A DNA stretch of 64,000 nucleotides from Epithemia pelagica (lineage: Eukaryota; Bacillariophyta; Bacillariophyceae; Surirellales; Surirellaceae): the NCBI GenBank assembly GCA_946965045.2, contig OX337240.1:2728001-2792000 (forward strand), given 5' to 3'. Made by a program: the position numbers and the translations under genes. The notes beneath the pieces were generated by a model, which had not been told where the DNA came from, searched no databases, and worked only from the letters and a program-made list of their open reading frames with translations. Below are positions 30,268-41,942 of the stretch, one piece after another. Numbering within the stretch: position 1 is the first letter of the stretch; every line of letters starts with the position of its first letter.

Positions 30268-33200
30268 ATGACAATGACAACGACGACTGTCCCTTCTTCT
30301 TACTGGAATGACAGCAGCCGAATTGCTCCACACGAGGAGGAGGAGGACGAGGAGGACAAAGAGGATTGCAATTGTCAAACGGATCCTCGCGAGCATCGAC
30401 TGCAATGGCTGCGTCAGCAATATGCACAGCAGCATGAACCATCAACATCCAAACCACCAAAACAACAACCGGATGCTTCATCTTCTTCGCCACTGTGGAA
30501 TTACTTGTCCAAATCACCCCTCTTGCAACAGCAACACTACAAGTCTTCGACAGCAACAACAACAAGACAAACCAAGAAATGCCTGTCCTTGCCCTCGTCG
30601 CCATTTTCATCCTTTGCCTTTTTGCCAAGCACTGAGAAGGGGAAGGAGAAGGAGGTTTCGGGTTCCACGGCTCCCACTACTCCAACGACGGCCGGTCATG
30701 AAGTGGTCTTGCAACGAGAAGATCATGTCTCGTTGGAGTGTTTGAATCCCGAGTCACACAGTCCCTTGCGGCAATCCTCGCGTCTCGTGGCCATGATGAA
30801 TTTGGTCGCCACCGTCTGTGGCGGCGGCGTCCTGAGTTTGCCCTGGGCCGTGGCGAAAGCCGGCATTGTGCCCACCACACTGTTACTCGTGGCCGGAGCG
30901 ACCGTCACGTATCACAGTCTCGTGTGTTTAATGGATGCCGCGCGGACCATGGGTGGTCGGTCCTATGGTCAAGTCGCCGCCGCCGCCTTTGGCAAGTCGG
31001 CCCAAATTTGGACCAATCTCAGTTTGGCAACAATGCTGTCCGGATCGTTGATTGCCTATCAAGTCTTGGTCAAGGATGTGTGGACGCCCGTCGTGTGGGC
31101 CTTGCTGCAACGACTCGTTGTCGTTGAAGAGGAGGAATCCGACAACAACGACGACCGGTCCAACCACTGGTCCGATGCAATGACAACCACGACGACAACA
31201 CCATTGTACGACACCCACCATTATTCTCCGTTTCACCACCCACCCTCCACGACAAATCCTCCATTGGATCACACGCCGTTGTCGTCGTCGTCAGCCACAC
31301 CGGAACAAGCCAATGTCTTGTTGGCTGTGATTTTACTCGTGGCCTTGCCCTTGTTGTTGCAACACAATTTGCATGCCTTGAGGCATTTTTGTTATATTGG
31401 CTTTGCCAGTTGTCTCGTCTTGGGGGCCGCCGTCGCCTATCGCGCGGCTCAACAAGTGGCGCAAGTGTCGTCCATGTCGTCGTTTTTGGAGGACCCTGAG
31501 GAGGAGGACTCGTCATGGACACGACAATTGCTCCTAATGGCCGGGGGAGGACCATCCAATACCAATGAGGCGGACCGCCATCTCAAGTCGTCGTCGTCGT
31601 TGTCGTCTTCGGCCTGGAGCAAGGACGATGATCATTATCACATGACGGCCGACGATACGTCACTCCTGACCAGCACAACAGCAAGTAGCAGTTCCATACT
31701 GACAATGAGCTCCTCTTCCTTGTCGTCGTCGTCGTCTTTGTGTCAGTTTTGGTCGTCCCTCAATTGGTGGTCGACCGACGTGCACGATTGGCTCGTGGCT
31801 TTTCCCATTGTGATCTTGTGTTATTTTTGTTCCTACAATGTTTTGGCCGTCCAAGCGCAATTGATGCATCCGACCCGACCTCGCATGCAATGGGTACTAC
31901 GGAATAGTCTGCGCTTGTGTTGTGCCCTCTTTTGGAGTGTCGGTGTGGCTGGGTACATTTACACCGCCGCCGTGGCCGTCAATGCGCAACAACAGCATGC
32001 CAGTAACAGCAGCAGCAGCAATAATCCCACCACACCCGACAATTTGCTCGTGGCTTTTGACTTGACGGATCCAGCCATTTTGCTGGGACGCATTGGCTTT
32101 TGCTTTACATTATTGTTTGGATTGCCCCTTATATTGTTGCCCTGTCGCGAAGCCTTTTTGAGTTTGCCCCAGCAAATTCAAGCCTGGCGCCGCGATTCCG
32201 AATTGATTCGTCAATTTCAAACCTTGAATCACGCCTATCAACAACAACAACAACACCAACCACAACACCAACCACAACAGTCTCATCACAAACAATCACG
32301 ACCTGACCATGCACAGCAGCAACACACGTCTTTGTCAAGCATGCAGCCACCCAGTACTACTACTACCAAACCACAACAAGAACGACACCAAGTTTTCTTG
32401 TCCCCCACTGCTGTCCACACCACGACAACGCCTCTTCTTCGAGTGTCGCAGCACGACCACAAGACGACAAACCCTCAACGAGTCACGTCGTCGTCGTCCC
32501 CCACTACTACTAGTAGTAGTCCTCCTCATTTGGTGATTAATGGAGTCGATTTTGATGAAAGTCGACCCGTCCTCATTTCCCAAGATCCCACGCAATGTCA
32601 TGGAACCACTCTCTTGTGGTCAAACAACCACAATAGTCCCAAGAACATGACGACGGGTGGTGGTGCAAGTGGTGGTTCCTACGGATCCCTCTCCACATCA
32701 GTAGTTCCACATCAACAACAGCAACAGCAACCACCACCACACCAGAGCATTTCAACGACGACCACAACATTCCTTCCACCCATCAGGACGACAACGACGA
32801 CAAACCAAACTTTATCCTCCTCCAACAATGCCTTGCAGCACCATGATACGAGTACCACCATCACAGCAAGTGTGACCAACTCGAATCGGTTTCCATCCAC
32901 TTTTGCATCTTCCTCCTCATCCTCACTCGTGCCATTGAGACCGGATGATGATACAACGACCGACTCCCAGCAGCAACACATGAGTGCCCTTGTGGTTCGG
33001 ACCAATCATACCGACGACGACAACACGTTGAGCGTGACCAACTATTATTACAACGATTGCGAACTCCAAGCCGACCACCACAAAAACCAGGAATCACACG
33101 GGAATACACCCTTGTTGAAACGAAGTGCACCAATCGCACTCGACAACATGAACCACCCCAAAACCACCACCAACCACAAACGCAGTGACCATCACGCCAT

Positions 33201-33594
33201 GTCGTCGTCCGAGACGGAAACACCCTTGGAATGGTGGAACGCCGACTCTCCCGTTTCCAATGGTCTTGCCACCATTTTGATTTTGATGGTGACCTACAGT
33301 ATTGCCATTACAGTACCCGGTGTCGCCTTGGTGTGGTCCATTGTCGGATCGTCTCTGGCCATTTGGATTGCCTTTGTCGTACCAGCCGGCTGCTTTTTGC
33401 GAATCCGACAACACAAGGGATTGACCATGCAAGCCCTCAATGCCTGGTTGCTCCTCTTTGGCGCCCTCATTGCCATGGTACTGTGTACCCATCAAGCGGT
33501 GGGAACGGCATTGGCGGCATCCGCTTCGTCGTCTTCTGCTTCTACGACATTGTCCTTGTCCTCCTCCTCCTCCTCCTCCACAGTATCTACGTGA
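30268..33594 (+). CDS. AAAP-family (Aa_trans) amino-acid transporter
   Basis: 1,108 residues, single exon, ATG start. The transport core begins near residue 175 (LVATVCGGGVLSLPWAVAKAG, TM1 with the typical G-G-G-[ILV]-L-[SA]-[LI]-P start of the AAAP/SLC36-38 fold), continues through TM2-TM5 to about residue 400, resumes at about 510 (WLVAFPIVILCYFCSYNVL), and ends with three or four TMs after about 1,000. About eleven membrane segments are visible. The protein is twice the usual family length because of low-complexity Ser/Thr/Gln/His-rich insertions: a 170-residue N-terminal tail, a loop at about 405-500, and a 330-residue loop at about 650-990. It probably moves neutral amino acids by proton or sodium symport across plasma membrane or vacuole; substrate and membrane are not readable from sequence. 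Confidence 0.9.
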   Translation: MTMTTTTVPSSYWNDSSRIAPHEEEEDEEDKEDCNCQTDPREHRLQWLRQQYAQQHEPSTSKPPKQQPDASSSSPLWNYLSKSPLLQQQHYKSSTATTTRQTKKCLSLPSSPFSSFAFLPSTEKGKEKEVSGSTAPTTPTTAGHEVVLQREDHVSLECLNPESHSPLRQSSRLVAMMNLVATVCGGGVLSLPWAVAKAGIVPTTLLLVAGATVTYHSLVCLMDAARTMGGRSYGQVAAAAFGKSAQIWTNLSLATMLSGSLIAYQVLVKDVWTPVVWALLQRLVVVEEEESDNNDDRSNHWSDAMTTTTTTPLYDTHHYSPFHHPPSTTNPPLDHTPLSSSSATPEQANVLLAVILLVALPLLLQHNLHALRHFCYIGFASCLVLGAAVAYRAAQQVAQVSSMSSFLEDPEEEDSSWTRQLLLMAGGGPSNTNEADRHLKSSSSLSSSAWSKDDDHYHMTADDTSLLTSTTASSSSILTMSSSSLSSSSSLCQFWSSLNWWSTDVHDWLVAFPIVILCYFCSYNVLAVQAQLMHPTRPRMQWVLRNSLRLCCALFWSVGVAGYIYTAAVAVNAQQQHASNSSSSNNPTTPDNLLVAFDLTDPAILLGRIGFCFTLLFGLPLILLPCREAFLSLPQQIQAWRRDSELIRQFQTLNHAYQQQQQHQPQHQPQQSHHKQSRPDHAQQQHTSLSSMQPPSTTTTKPQQERHQVFLSPTAVHTTTTPLLRVSQHDHKTTNPQRVTSSSSPTTTSSSPPHLVINGVDFDESRPVLISQDPTQCHGTTLLWSNNHNSPKNMTTGGGASGGSYGSLSTSVVPHQQQQQQPPPHQSISTTTTTFLPPIRTTTTTNQTLSSSNNALQHHDTSTTITASVTNSNRFPSTFASSSSSSLVPLRPDDDTTTDSQQQHMSALVVRTNHTDDDNTLSVTNYYYNDCELQADHHKNQESHGNTPLLKRSAPIALDNMNHPKTTTNHKRSDHHAMSSSETETPLEWWNADSPVSNGLATILILMVTYSIAITVPGVALVWSIVGSSLAIWIAFVVPAGCFLRIRQHKGLTMQALNAWLLLFGALIAMVLCTHQAVGTALAASASSSSASTTLSLSSSSSSSTVST

Positions 33595-34190
33595 CGTGTG
33601 TGTTTCTCCTGTATCCCCCTTACTGTTTCAAGCTCAAGAACTAGAATAAAAAAATGCCTATCTTCTCTAGAAAGGCCTTGTTGCACCTATAAATCTTGGT
33701 TTAACGTCCACTCGTATCCTGTGGTTCACCAAGAGTGGAACTATATAGATGCAACATGTACTATATGTTATGTCATAACCCTAGTTTTCATTTGACAGCA
33801 TGCGTTGTTGTTGTTGTTGGAATTGTGTCAGTCTTGTGTACTGTAAACAGGATATATTGTGTGGCAGAGTGGTTTGGTTGAGTATTCCCCCCAGTTCAAC
33901 CAATCGCGACAAAAGGTGTATACAATGGATTTGTGCTGCTCTTGTGATCATATGCGCGCGTGTGTGTGTACATAAATAGGAAAAGCATCAACTGCAATTC
34001 ATTCATCTCCAGAATCCTCCAGTGCCCCAATGTCCATTTCCTTGACAGGAAGAAGGATACAACATTCGACCATGACAAGCACGAAAGGGCCTGAAATGTA
34101 AGAATTTGCCATGCTGTACCAAAGCTAGCCACGTCGATACAAGCATCGACAAGGCTACAGAGGAAGCGATTAACAATGCAGAGAGAGGAT
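33595..34190. other. Intergenic, no gene
   Basis: Convergent intergenic space between the transporter and kinase genes. AATAAAAAAA at 33,645 may be the transporter poly(A) signal; a (TTG)n run lies at 33,807. Confidence 0.45.
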
Positions 34191-37100
34191 TCAAAGGCGG
34201 TGATAGCGGTATTTGAACAAAGGCGGTGATAGCGGTATTTGAACCATGATAGTTCTTTCGGCAGGATCTATCGAACCGTCATTTTCCTGGAGGAGGGAAA
34301 GGATACTGTGGTAAGAAGGGTTAGCGTCGGTGTTGTTGGAAACAAAGACATGCTGGTAACGTTTCTTACCTTGTTCGTCGTCACTGCTATTCACCTCCAT
34401 AACAGCCGAGTGAAAGGAGAGATCCAAATCATCTCCACTCCTACTACTCGTTGTGTTTGCCGTCGTTGTTGTGGTTTCGTGTTCCTTGACCACCGAGGCT
34501 TCCGAGTGTTTGCTCATCATGACCAGCGATGATGACGGCGCCGAACTGGCAGTGATGGATCGTCCCGATCGAGCATCTCCGTCCCCGCTCGTTCCAAGCA
34601 AAAAGGCTTGGGACGACGAAGACTGTTCTGCCGCAGCTTCGGTCAACACTTGAATCACTGAAGTTCCACTCAACAATGCTGGAGGATTGGCTGGACCCGT
34701 TCCATCGTTGGTATCCTCATTGGCTCTGGCGGACGAAGGTGTAGGTTCGGGATGATCGTCTCGTGAGCTGTTCCAAAAGAGATTTCGTCGGCTGCTGTGT
34801 TGTCGTTGTCGTCTCCGTTGTTCACTGCGAACGCTATCGTTACTTGTGGATCGGCTTCGAGTTTTCCAGCTACCCCAGCTAAGACCTCGTTGTCGTTGAC
34901 GTCCATCCGTACTTCGACTTCTCGATCTCCCTCGAGGAGACGAAAAAGAATCGGACCGTTGGAAGAGTGCCAATCGTGGAAAGAAGGAAAACCTTCTTGT
35001 TCGTTTCATGGAGAGATCATCATCCTTATCTCCTTCTTGTTGCTCTTCTCCATCTTTCTTGTCGCCTTGACATGGTGACGATGGTACCGAGGATGATCCT
35101 GTCGCTTTGGATGGTGTCTTGTTGTTGTTGTTGTCCCATGGAAAGCCCCATGAGGACGATGAAGACGTTTTGCTTCGGGTCGTTGACGCGGCTCCTCCCG
35201 TTGCTGCACGAGTATCGGCCGTGGCCACATCTTTGGTATCTTCGACACTACCTTCACAGACTGCGGTGGATTCCGGTGAAGCACTTGTTGTTGTTGTCGT
35301 CGTCGTAGCAGTAGTGGTTGGAACATCGCCCTGAAGGGCCTGGATAATTTGTTGCAATTCCACCACAATTTGCGAAAAGGGTGGTCGTTGTGGTGGAAGG
35401 GCGGACCAACAATTTTTCATCAAGGTTTGCAACTCTGCGGGCCAATATCGTGTATTGGCATGTTCCATTTTGGGTCGTTCCCCACCCAATACCACCAATT
35501 GCGTATGCTTGTTACTGCTGTATCCATAAAAAGGCTTTTGGGCACAACACAATTCCCACAACATGATACCAAAACCATATACGTCTACCGACAAGTCGTA
35601 ATCACTCGAACCCTTGGCCACCTCGGGAGCCTGTCAATCGACAAGGACGGCAACAATCACACGGACAATCAAATAATTTGAGAAACTAATTTCATTTTCA
35701 CAAAAGTACACAAGAGAATTGCTCTGGACAACCACTCTCTCACAAACACATCTATTTACGTACCATGTATCGTCTCGATCCGGTATGGCCCGTCAATCGG
35801 TACGTGCCGGGTGGCCCCTTGATTTCCTTGGCCAATCCAAAATCAAACAATTTGAGTGTCCCCTCGGTATTGAAACCAATGTTGCTGGGTTTCAAATCTC
35901 GAAACATGACAGACAAGGAATGCAAATAGGCCATGGCATGCGCCACCTCCAAGGCAATTTCCAATCGTTCGCGCAATTGCGCCCGTTTGGCCTGTCGCGT
36001 CCACGTGGCGGCCCCAAACAAGCTGGTGACGACACGAGTGCCCGTACCAGCCGTACCGCCGGCGGGGCGTCGTCGGCGTCGGTGTGGAAGACCACCGCGA
36101 CGTTTCATCCAAAACGAAAAGGCCGTCGTTGTCGCCGCCGTAGTCGCCAAGTGATTGTTGTTATTATTGTTGTTGTTGGTAGTGGCACCTTGGATGCAAA
36201 ATCCCGACGACGATGCTGCTGCTGGAGACGAACGACGTCGCGCCCATACCACATTGGAGGCTGTATTGCGAATCATGTTGGACCACATGGTGGCCAAACT
36301 CATGGTCCATGTCGACATCCACGTCGAACCCGGTCGTCGGATTCGTGGAGTGGTTGTGAGTTGTTGTTGTTGCTGATTGATGGACCGTGCCGTAAAGGGA
36401 CCCTTGAGATTCAGAGTGTTCGTAGTGTTGGATGCGGCAGTCGTTCGGTGGTGTTTGTTGTGGTGGTTCGCCGACGATGGTGCCAAGAGGGGTGCCGTGA
36501 CATCTTGTTTTTTCCATCCATCAATGCGTTGTTCCAGTGTTTCCACGAGTCGATCCAGGACCAAAAAGCATCCACCCAATCCTCCATTGCGACTGAGAAT
36601 ATTGGCTTGCATGGACCCGGCGGCAATTCCATGCAATTGAATAATGTTGCGGTGCGACAAGGTTTGCAAAAAGTAGGCCTCGACGGCCAAATCGGCCGCT
36701 CCATGTTTGAAATGATGATAATCTACCATGGCGCGTCGCCGCAAATATTTAATGGCCAATTCCAACGTTTTGGTAGTGGTAGCAGTAGTCGTTGTGGTGG
36801 TAGCCGAATGGCTGTCGACATCGTCCTCCAAATCGTCTGATTCTTCTCGCTTTTCTTCTTCCTCCTCCTCCTCCTCCTTTTCGTTTGCTGCTACTCCAGT
36901 ATCCTTACCACTATCCTCGGTTTCTTGTGGTTTCGTCGTCGTTGTTGTTACGGTACATTGACTGACAATGGAAAAGCCTCCTTCGCCCAATTTGGGACCA
37001 AGAGTAATTTGATGGGGTGCAAATTGGGTAAAGGAAATGTCGTCGTGGTGGGTAAACAAGCGCGATCCGACAAAGAGTTCTTGCACCGTTTTTTGCGTGG

Positions 37101-37449
37101 TCCGTGCCGCCACCAAGGCGGCCCAGGGACATACCACGCCATAGGCTTCGCACAAATTGACACATTTCTTGGCCGTGGCGCAACATGTGGTTATTGTGGT
37201 TGTGGTTGGACTGGTGGTGCACGTGGCCAATGTGCCCGTGGTCGAGGAGGCAAATGGTTTGGGAGTGCCACTGGAGGTGCTCGTACTACCGGTAGTAGTG
37301 CGTCCAACCAACCGGGGAGAGGAGCCTGTGGAGATTGCTCCTGCTGCCGTGAGTTTGGAAGAATGGTGATGGTGTGACGGTTTGGTGGTGGTGGTTTGCT
37401 TCCCAGAAGAAAGCAGGGAAGAAGTTGTGGTGGTTGTTGGTTGCTTCAT
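34191..37449 (-). CDS. Protein kinase, two exons, with acidic inserts
   Basis: Exons 37,449-35,764 and 35,630-34,191, joined across a 133-bp GT-AG phase-0 intron exactly between RRYM and APEV, restore the activation-segment sequence; about 1,041 residues. ATG 37,449 is the first in frame; the frame is open 59 codons further up but without ATG. Kinase landmarks in order: LGEGGFS (Gly loop), LAIKYL (ATP Lys) after a Glu-rich insertion, a Glu-bearing helix (VEAYFLQTLSH), a 160-residue low-complexity insertion, FRDLKPSN (catalytic loop with Phe for the usual His), FDFGLAKE (DFG), APE, then DVYGFGIMLWEL. The last 350 residues are Ser/Arg-rich and disordered. All three key catalytic residues (Lys, Asp, Asp) are kept, so an active Ser/Thr (TKL-like) kinase is expected; substrates unknown. 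Confidence 0.88.
35631..35763 (-). other. 133-nt intron in the kinase gene
   Basis: Donor ATG|GTACGTAAATAG carries an in-frame stop; acceptor GACAG|GCTCCC. Splicing joins Met to the APE motif in phase 0. Confidence 0.9.
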
Positions 37450-38669
37450 GTTGCTGGTGTCTAGAATTTGCCAAACCGGAGCTTGTTGTTTCGTTCTACG
37501 ATTCGTCTCTTCTTCTTCTTCTTCTTTTGGTGTGTGTCGCTCGAACCAGAGAGCGCACAGTGCAGCCAGAAGAATCAAGTATCTGGTGTAGAGCAACTCT
37601 CTCTCTCTCTCAATCGTGAAACTCAATCCACAAAGGGAAAAAGATTATGGTTGCCTTTTTTGGGGATTGGTTGTGGTTGGATATTATTCGCGCGCTCGCT
37701 GCTCTTCCACCATCGAACACACTGCCACTATACACAGACTCTGGTTGTTGTTGTTGTTGTTGTTGTTGTTTTCGGTGTTGGTTGCTATACTATAGCCAGG
37801 AGGAGGATCCTGCTCTCCACAGCAACTCTAGGTTGAATCAAAAGTCTGTGGAACACGAGAGACAGCAGCCACAACACTACACAAGAACACGTTTGCCTCT
37901 TCTTGTCTGTATTGTTCGGGTTACGTGTGGTGCAACGTAAGATGATCTGCCTCTCTATTCTTCTCTTGTTCTGTTGGTGTGTCTGTGTGCGTGTGTATGG
38001 TTCTGGTTCCTTCCTTCTCTGGTTGGAAGACAAGAGGTTTTTCGATTTTGTGGTTTTGTGGTGCTGGTGGTGCTGCCACCACCACCAGCCGCACCACCGA
38101 CGCTTCTTCCACTGTCTCGTTTTTTCTTCGCCCCTTTTGAAACACAAGACAAAGTGAAGGATAACGACGTCCCACCGACTGCAACAGGCACTCCCTCGTC
38201 GCTCCCAAAGAGTACACCCAACCGCACGTCCTGCTCTGCCATGGAAACCCCAGCGAGATATATTCCGAAACAACGGATTGGACCTTTTGTCGAATCCGTT
38301 TTTATGGGACCAGAATCTGACGATACCCGCTCAGGTGTCCAAATTAACGCGAGCACGCCTTCTTCGCTCTTGGCTCGCGGTTCGTACGGAATCGGACACG
38401 TCCGCCAAATGGGCCAACCAAAACCACACACACACCACACACACCAATGGTCGTTCGTTTTCTTCTTCCCACTCCAAACCGAGAACTTATTGGCCACCTG
38501 GACGAGGGGTGCGTCGTCCCCGCTGGGGGATCTGACAGACGGACCGAAGGAGGTGAGTGAACCACAAGGCTATCATGCCTACAATATGCCTATGGCTCTC
38601 TCGTTCTACTAGAGGAGTACTACTCCTAACTACTCCTACTCGTGAGAGCACATTCGATGGGACAAACCA
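37450..38669. other. Region upstream of the kinase; no confident gene
   Basis: Contains (GTT)9 at 37,744-37,770 and a TCTCTCTC run near 37,600. A plus-strand frame (about 38,160-38,612, ETPARYIPKQRIGPFVESV) is mildly protein-like but lacks a recognisable fold; it could be a first exon or a remnant. Confidence 0.35.
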
Positions 38670-38905
38670 ACACACAAGATAAGTCTGTCCGCGAGAAATG
38701 CAGATTCCTTCATCCTTCTTATCGAGATTGTTGCGGAGGATGTGTGCTATTATAAATCCAACGTCGCTCAAAGCTTTCGAACAGGTGCATCTGTAGATCG
38801 ACCTCTCTTTGACTGTTGCTCCGTATTCAGCCTAGCAGCATTCGAATATTATTACTTGTCGTACCCTTTCCCTCACCACGTACTAGTGCTCCCCAGGTAC
38901 TACTT
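38670..38905 (+). repeat. Inverted fragment of the Crinkler-like gene 5' region
   Basis: Aligns, with gaps, to the reverse complement of about 41,880-42,145. Shared blocks include TCTGTCCGCGAGAAATGC, TTTCGAACAGGTGCATCTGT, TTGACTGTTGCTCCGTATTC and GTGCTCCCCAGGTA. It looks like the start of a second gene copy in the opposite direction, cut off at the CCCCAG junction. Confidence 0.75.
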
Positions 38906-39145
38906 CCTCACGTCACCATCCAAAGGCTTACGTACCAACCACTGCTGAAATACTTAAGATTTACCACCATGAACCACGTTCCGAATGTACCTGTCCGACT
39001 TGAAGGGAATTTTCGCATATTGTGTCCGTTTGTAGGATCTACGTGGCCACAATAGAGTTGCGAGTAAAACACAACAACACCAGACGCGAGGGACTGGGGT
39101 AACATGGAAAACTCGTCGAGAGCAGCGACAGTGAGGAATTGTGAC

Positions 39146-40749
39146 TTTTGGATGGACCGACCAACTATGTTGGGACTGGATGGATATCGTGATTCTGGTG
39201 GGCTCTAATATTCTCAGTCAAGTGTGCTTTTGCGCTTTTTGGAGTTCTGCAATTCCACGGCAGCAACCACACATTCGCCTCGAAAGGATGCAGCTGGCTT
39301 GAGTTGCTTTGCAACAAAATCGCAAACAAAGAAAAAGGGGCCCTCAAGCTCTTTGGATGAGGACTTGGGCCGGACATACATTTCATAGCTGTCATGCGCA
39401 GCTGAAACCACCAAGCCAATGACTTCGAGTCGTTCCGCCCGGACGCATGTTTCGTTCACACGGTTGCAAACAGTCTCTCGGTCCAAACCAATAACGATCA
39501 ACCCTTGCAACGTTGCCTTGAAATAATCAGAGTTTTCAGCATTCGCAAAGCGCGCCGCGTACTCGTTGTGATCGTGCTGAAATAAAGAAGCAAAGGAGCG
39601 TGAGGCACCGGACAGAGCAAAAAGAGTGACAGAGGCACGGTACAAACATACCGCTGATCGAGATGCCATGATGCATTCCAGACCACATGTTTTCTGTTCA
39701 TTATATGTAACAACCACATCTATTTTCCCATGAGTATCAAGGGGTGTTGACACGTTGTAATGGAGATTACTCAGCACTTGGACCAGGGCCTGATTGTAAT
39801 TGTCTTCCAAGGGTAAGCCACTCTTGGAGAGTGGTGTTTTCAACTTCTCGGTTTGGGACAGCTCCTTGTCAACGCCCTCCCTGTCAGGCAACGGGTTACC
39901 CACCACCACCGTTGAGAAGGACATGTAGGGAAGGGCCCGAGCCACCATTTTGGATGGACCGACCAACTATGTTGGGACTGGATGGATATCGTGATTCTGG
40001 TGGGCTCTAATATTCTCAGTCAAGTGTGCTTTTGCGCTTTTTGGAGTTCTGCAATTCCACGGCAGCAACCACACATTCGCCTCGAAAGGATGCAGCTGGC
40101 TTGAGTTGCTTTGCAACAAAATCGCAAACAAAGAAAAAGGGGCCCTCAAGCTCTTTGGATGAGGACTTGGGCCGGACATACATTTCATAGCTGTCATGCG
40201 CAGCTGAAACCACCAAGCCAATGACTTCGAGTCGTTCCGCCCGGACGCATGTTTCGTTCACACGGTTGCAAACAGTCTCTCGGTCCAAACCAATAACGAT
40301 CAACCCTTGCAACGTTGCCTTGAAATAATCAGAGTTTTCAGCATTCGCAAAGCGCGCCGCGTACTCGTTGTGATCGTGCTGAAATAAAGAAGCAAAGGAG
40401 CGTGAGGCACCGGACAGAGCAAAAAGAGTGACAGAGGCACGGTACAAACATACCGCTGATCGAGATGCCATGATGCATTCCAGACCACATGTTTTCTGTT
40501 CATCATATGTAACAACCACATCTATTTTCCCATGAGTATCAAGGGGTGTTGACACGTTGTAATGGAGATTACTCAGCACTTGGACCAGGGCCTGATTGTA
40601 ATTGTCTTCCAAGGGTAAGCCACTCTTGGAGAGTGGTGTTTTCAACTTCTCGGTTTGGGACAGCTCCTTGTCAACGCCCTCCCTGTCAGGCAACGGGTTA
40701 CCCACCACCACCGTTGAGAAGGACATGTAGGGAAGGGCCCGAGCCACCA
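39146..40749. repeat. 802-bp perfect tandem duplication
   Basis: Copy 1 is 39,146-39,947 and copy 2 is 39,948-40,749. They appear identical except for one base (T at about 39,702, C at about 40,504). The unit covers the nuclease-like C-terminal half of the Crinkler-like gene plus 68 bases of 3' flank. Confidence 0.93.
39214..39948 (-). pseudogene. Orphan nuclease-domain copy from the tandem duplication
   Basis: An open frame of 244 residues equal to the C-terminal half of the 40,016-41,863 protein with one residue difference (Asn for Asp). Its ATG (39,948-39,946) is created by the duplication junction: the first base of copy 2 supplies the T of CAT on the plus strand. It lacks the NTPase part. 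Whether it is transcribed is unknown; it lies downstream of the full copy on the same strand and could be translated only from its own transcript. Confidence 0.6.
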
Positions 40750-41863
40750 AGTCAGCTGCAGTGCTGGGACATGGTGAGATCAATTTTTGCGTGCAGTAGA
40801 AAGGTTCCACCGAGGAGAAAACGTCGTTGTAGTATTCTGCCATCAGAGAATTCGCTAACCCATAACGTTGCCCTATATTGGTCCAATCCAAGCTAACAAA
40901 CTCCTCATTGCTCGTTTTCCGCAGGGGCGCCAAAAACCCTCCAATGGTGAGTGACCTCAGATGTTCGCCAAAGAATTCTTTCCTCTTGGCACCACCAAAG
41001 ACAGCTTCAATCAACTCGGCTGGGATATTAAGAAGATCACTGAAATACCCATTGACGTGAAGAGCTCGAGATTCCATCATGGATCTTCGAAGGCCTGTGC
41101 TCCAGCCTATCTTCGTCTGACCTTTGGCCTTTGCGAATGAAGCCTTGACGAAAGACACAGTGTCATGGATGTTCCACGAAGTGTTGTTCTCTTGCTTACG
41201 TTGAACCCAATCCATAGCCTTCATAAAAATTCCTCGATGGCCAGAGCACAGTTTCAAAAAGAATAGGACTGATGCCTCATCCAAGACAATTCCTGCTTCC
41301 ATCAACCTTTCGGCCAGATCTTTCGCGTCCGGCATGGGGGGATACCACATCTACCTTTTGATCATCTCTAGACGAGACATGTTTTGTTCTGCTTTGTATT
41401 CGTCGGCAGCTGAAAAGAGGAGAATCTTCAGGCGTGGGGCATTGCGCCATTGTGTTGGATGCTTGAAGAGTTGATTTGCCAGGCGGGGAAAGGAGAAGAT
41501 AAGGTGGGCCTCATCCAAGATGAGTGTCTTCTTACTCCTCGACATTGCTTTCAAGACATCCTTGAAATTCGAATCGTTGGGTATGTCTGGGACGTTTTCT
41601 TTGATTGCTTGAGCAATTTCTTTGCGCAGGCCCTCTTCGTCAACAGCAAGGTCCACCATGACGAATTCATGCTTGTGCTTTATTGCAAGATACAGAGCAA
41701 GAGTCGTCTTACCTGCAGCTACCGGCGCACGAATAAAGGTGGGAGCACCGTCTTCTTCCTCAATGATCTTTTTCAAGGCCTCCACGGTACTTTCTAGAGG
41801 AATGAAGACATCGTCTGCCTCTCTCGCTGGCTCTGACAGGGCAAGTTCCTTCGTTCCAGGCAT
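40016..41863 (-). pseudogene. Crinkler-like P-loop NTPase/nuclease protein with one in-frame stop
   Basis: The frame from ATG 41,863 to the stop at 40,016 is interrupted only by TAG at 41,351-41,353; about 616 codons in all. The N-terminal part has a Walker A-like APVAAGKTT (first Gly replaced by Ala), a Walker B-like LILDEAH and a helical region with GHRGIFMKA, as in the NTPase module of Crinkler-RHS-type (CR) proteins. The C-terminal part has a PD-(D/E)xK-like core: KIDVVV followed by GLECIM, the Asp and Glu in the usual spacing, with the Lys not obvious. In this family the NTPase-nuclease pair is known as a eukaryotic effector/transposon-derived toxin class; in free-living algae the role is unknown. 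An acceptor-like CCCCAG at about 41,887 suggests an upstream exon (41,943-42,262). The stop may be real decay, an assembly error or a missed short intron (35 bases, too short to be convincing). Confidence 0.7.
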
Positions 41864-41942
41864 TTTAGCATTGGTATTACCTGGGGAGCACAAGAACGCG
41901 GTGAGAGAAAGGGTAAGACAAAAAATAATATTCGACTGCTAG

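Noticed and set aside
37974-38612. 212-codon plus-strand ORF upstream of the Crinkler-like locus
   Set aside because: The first third is GT-rich simple sequence and the remainder lacks any recognisable motif; kept only as a note.
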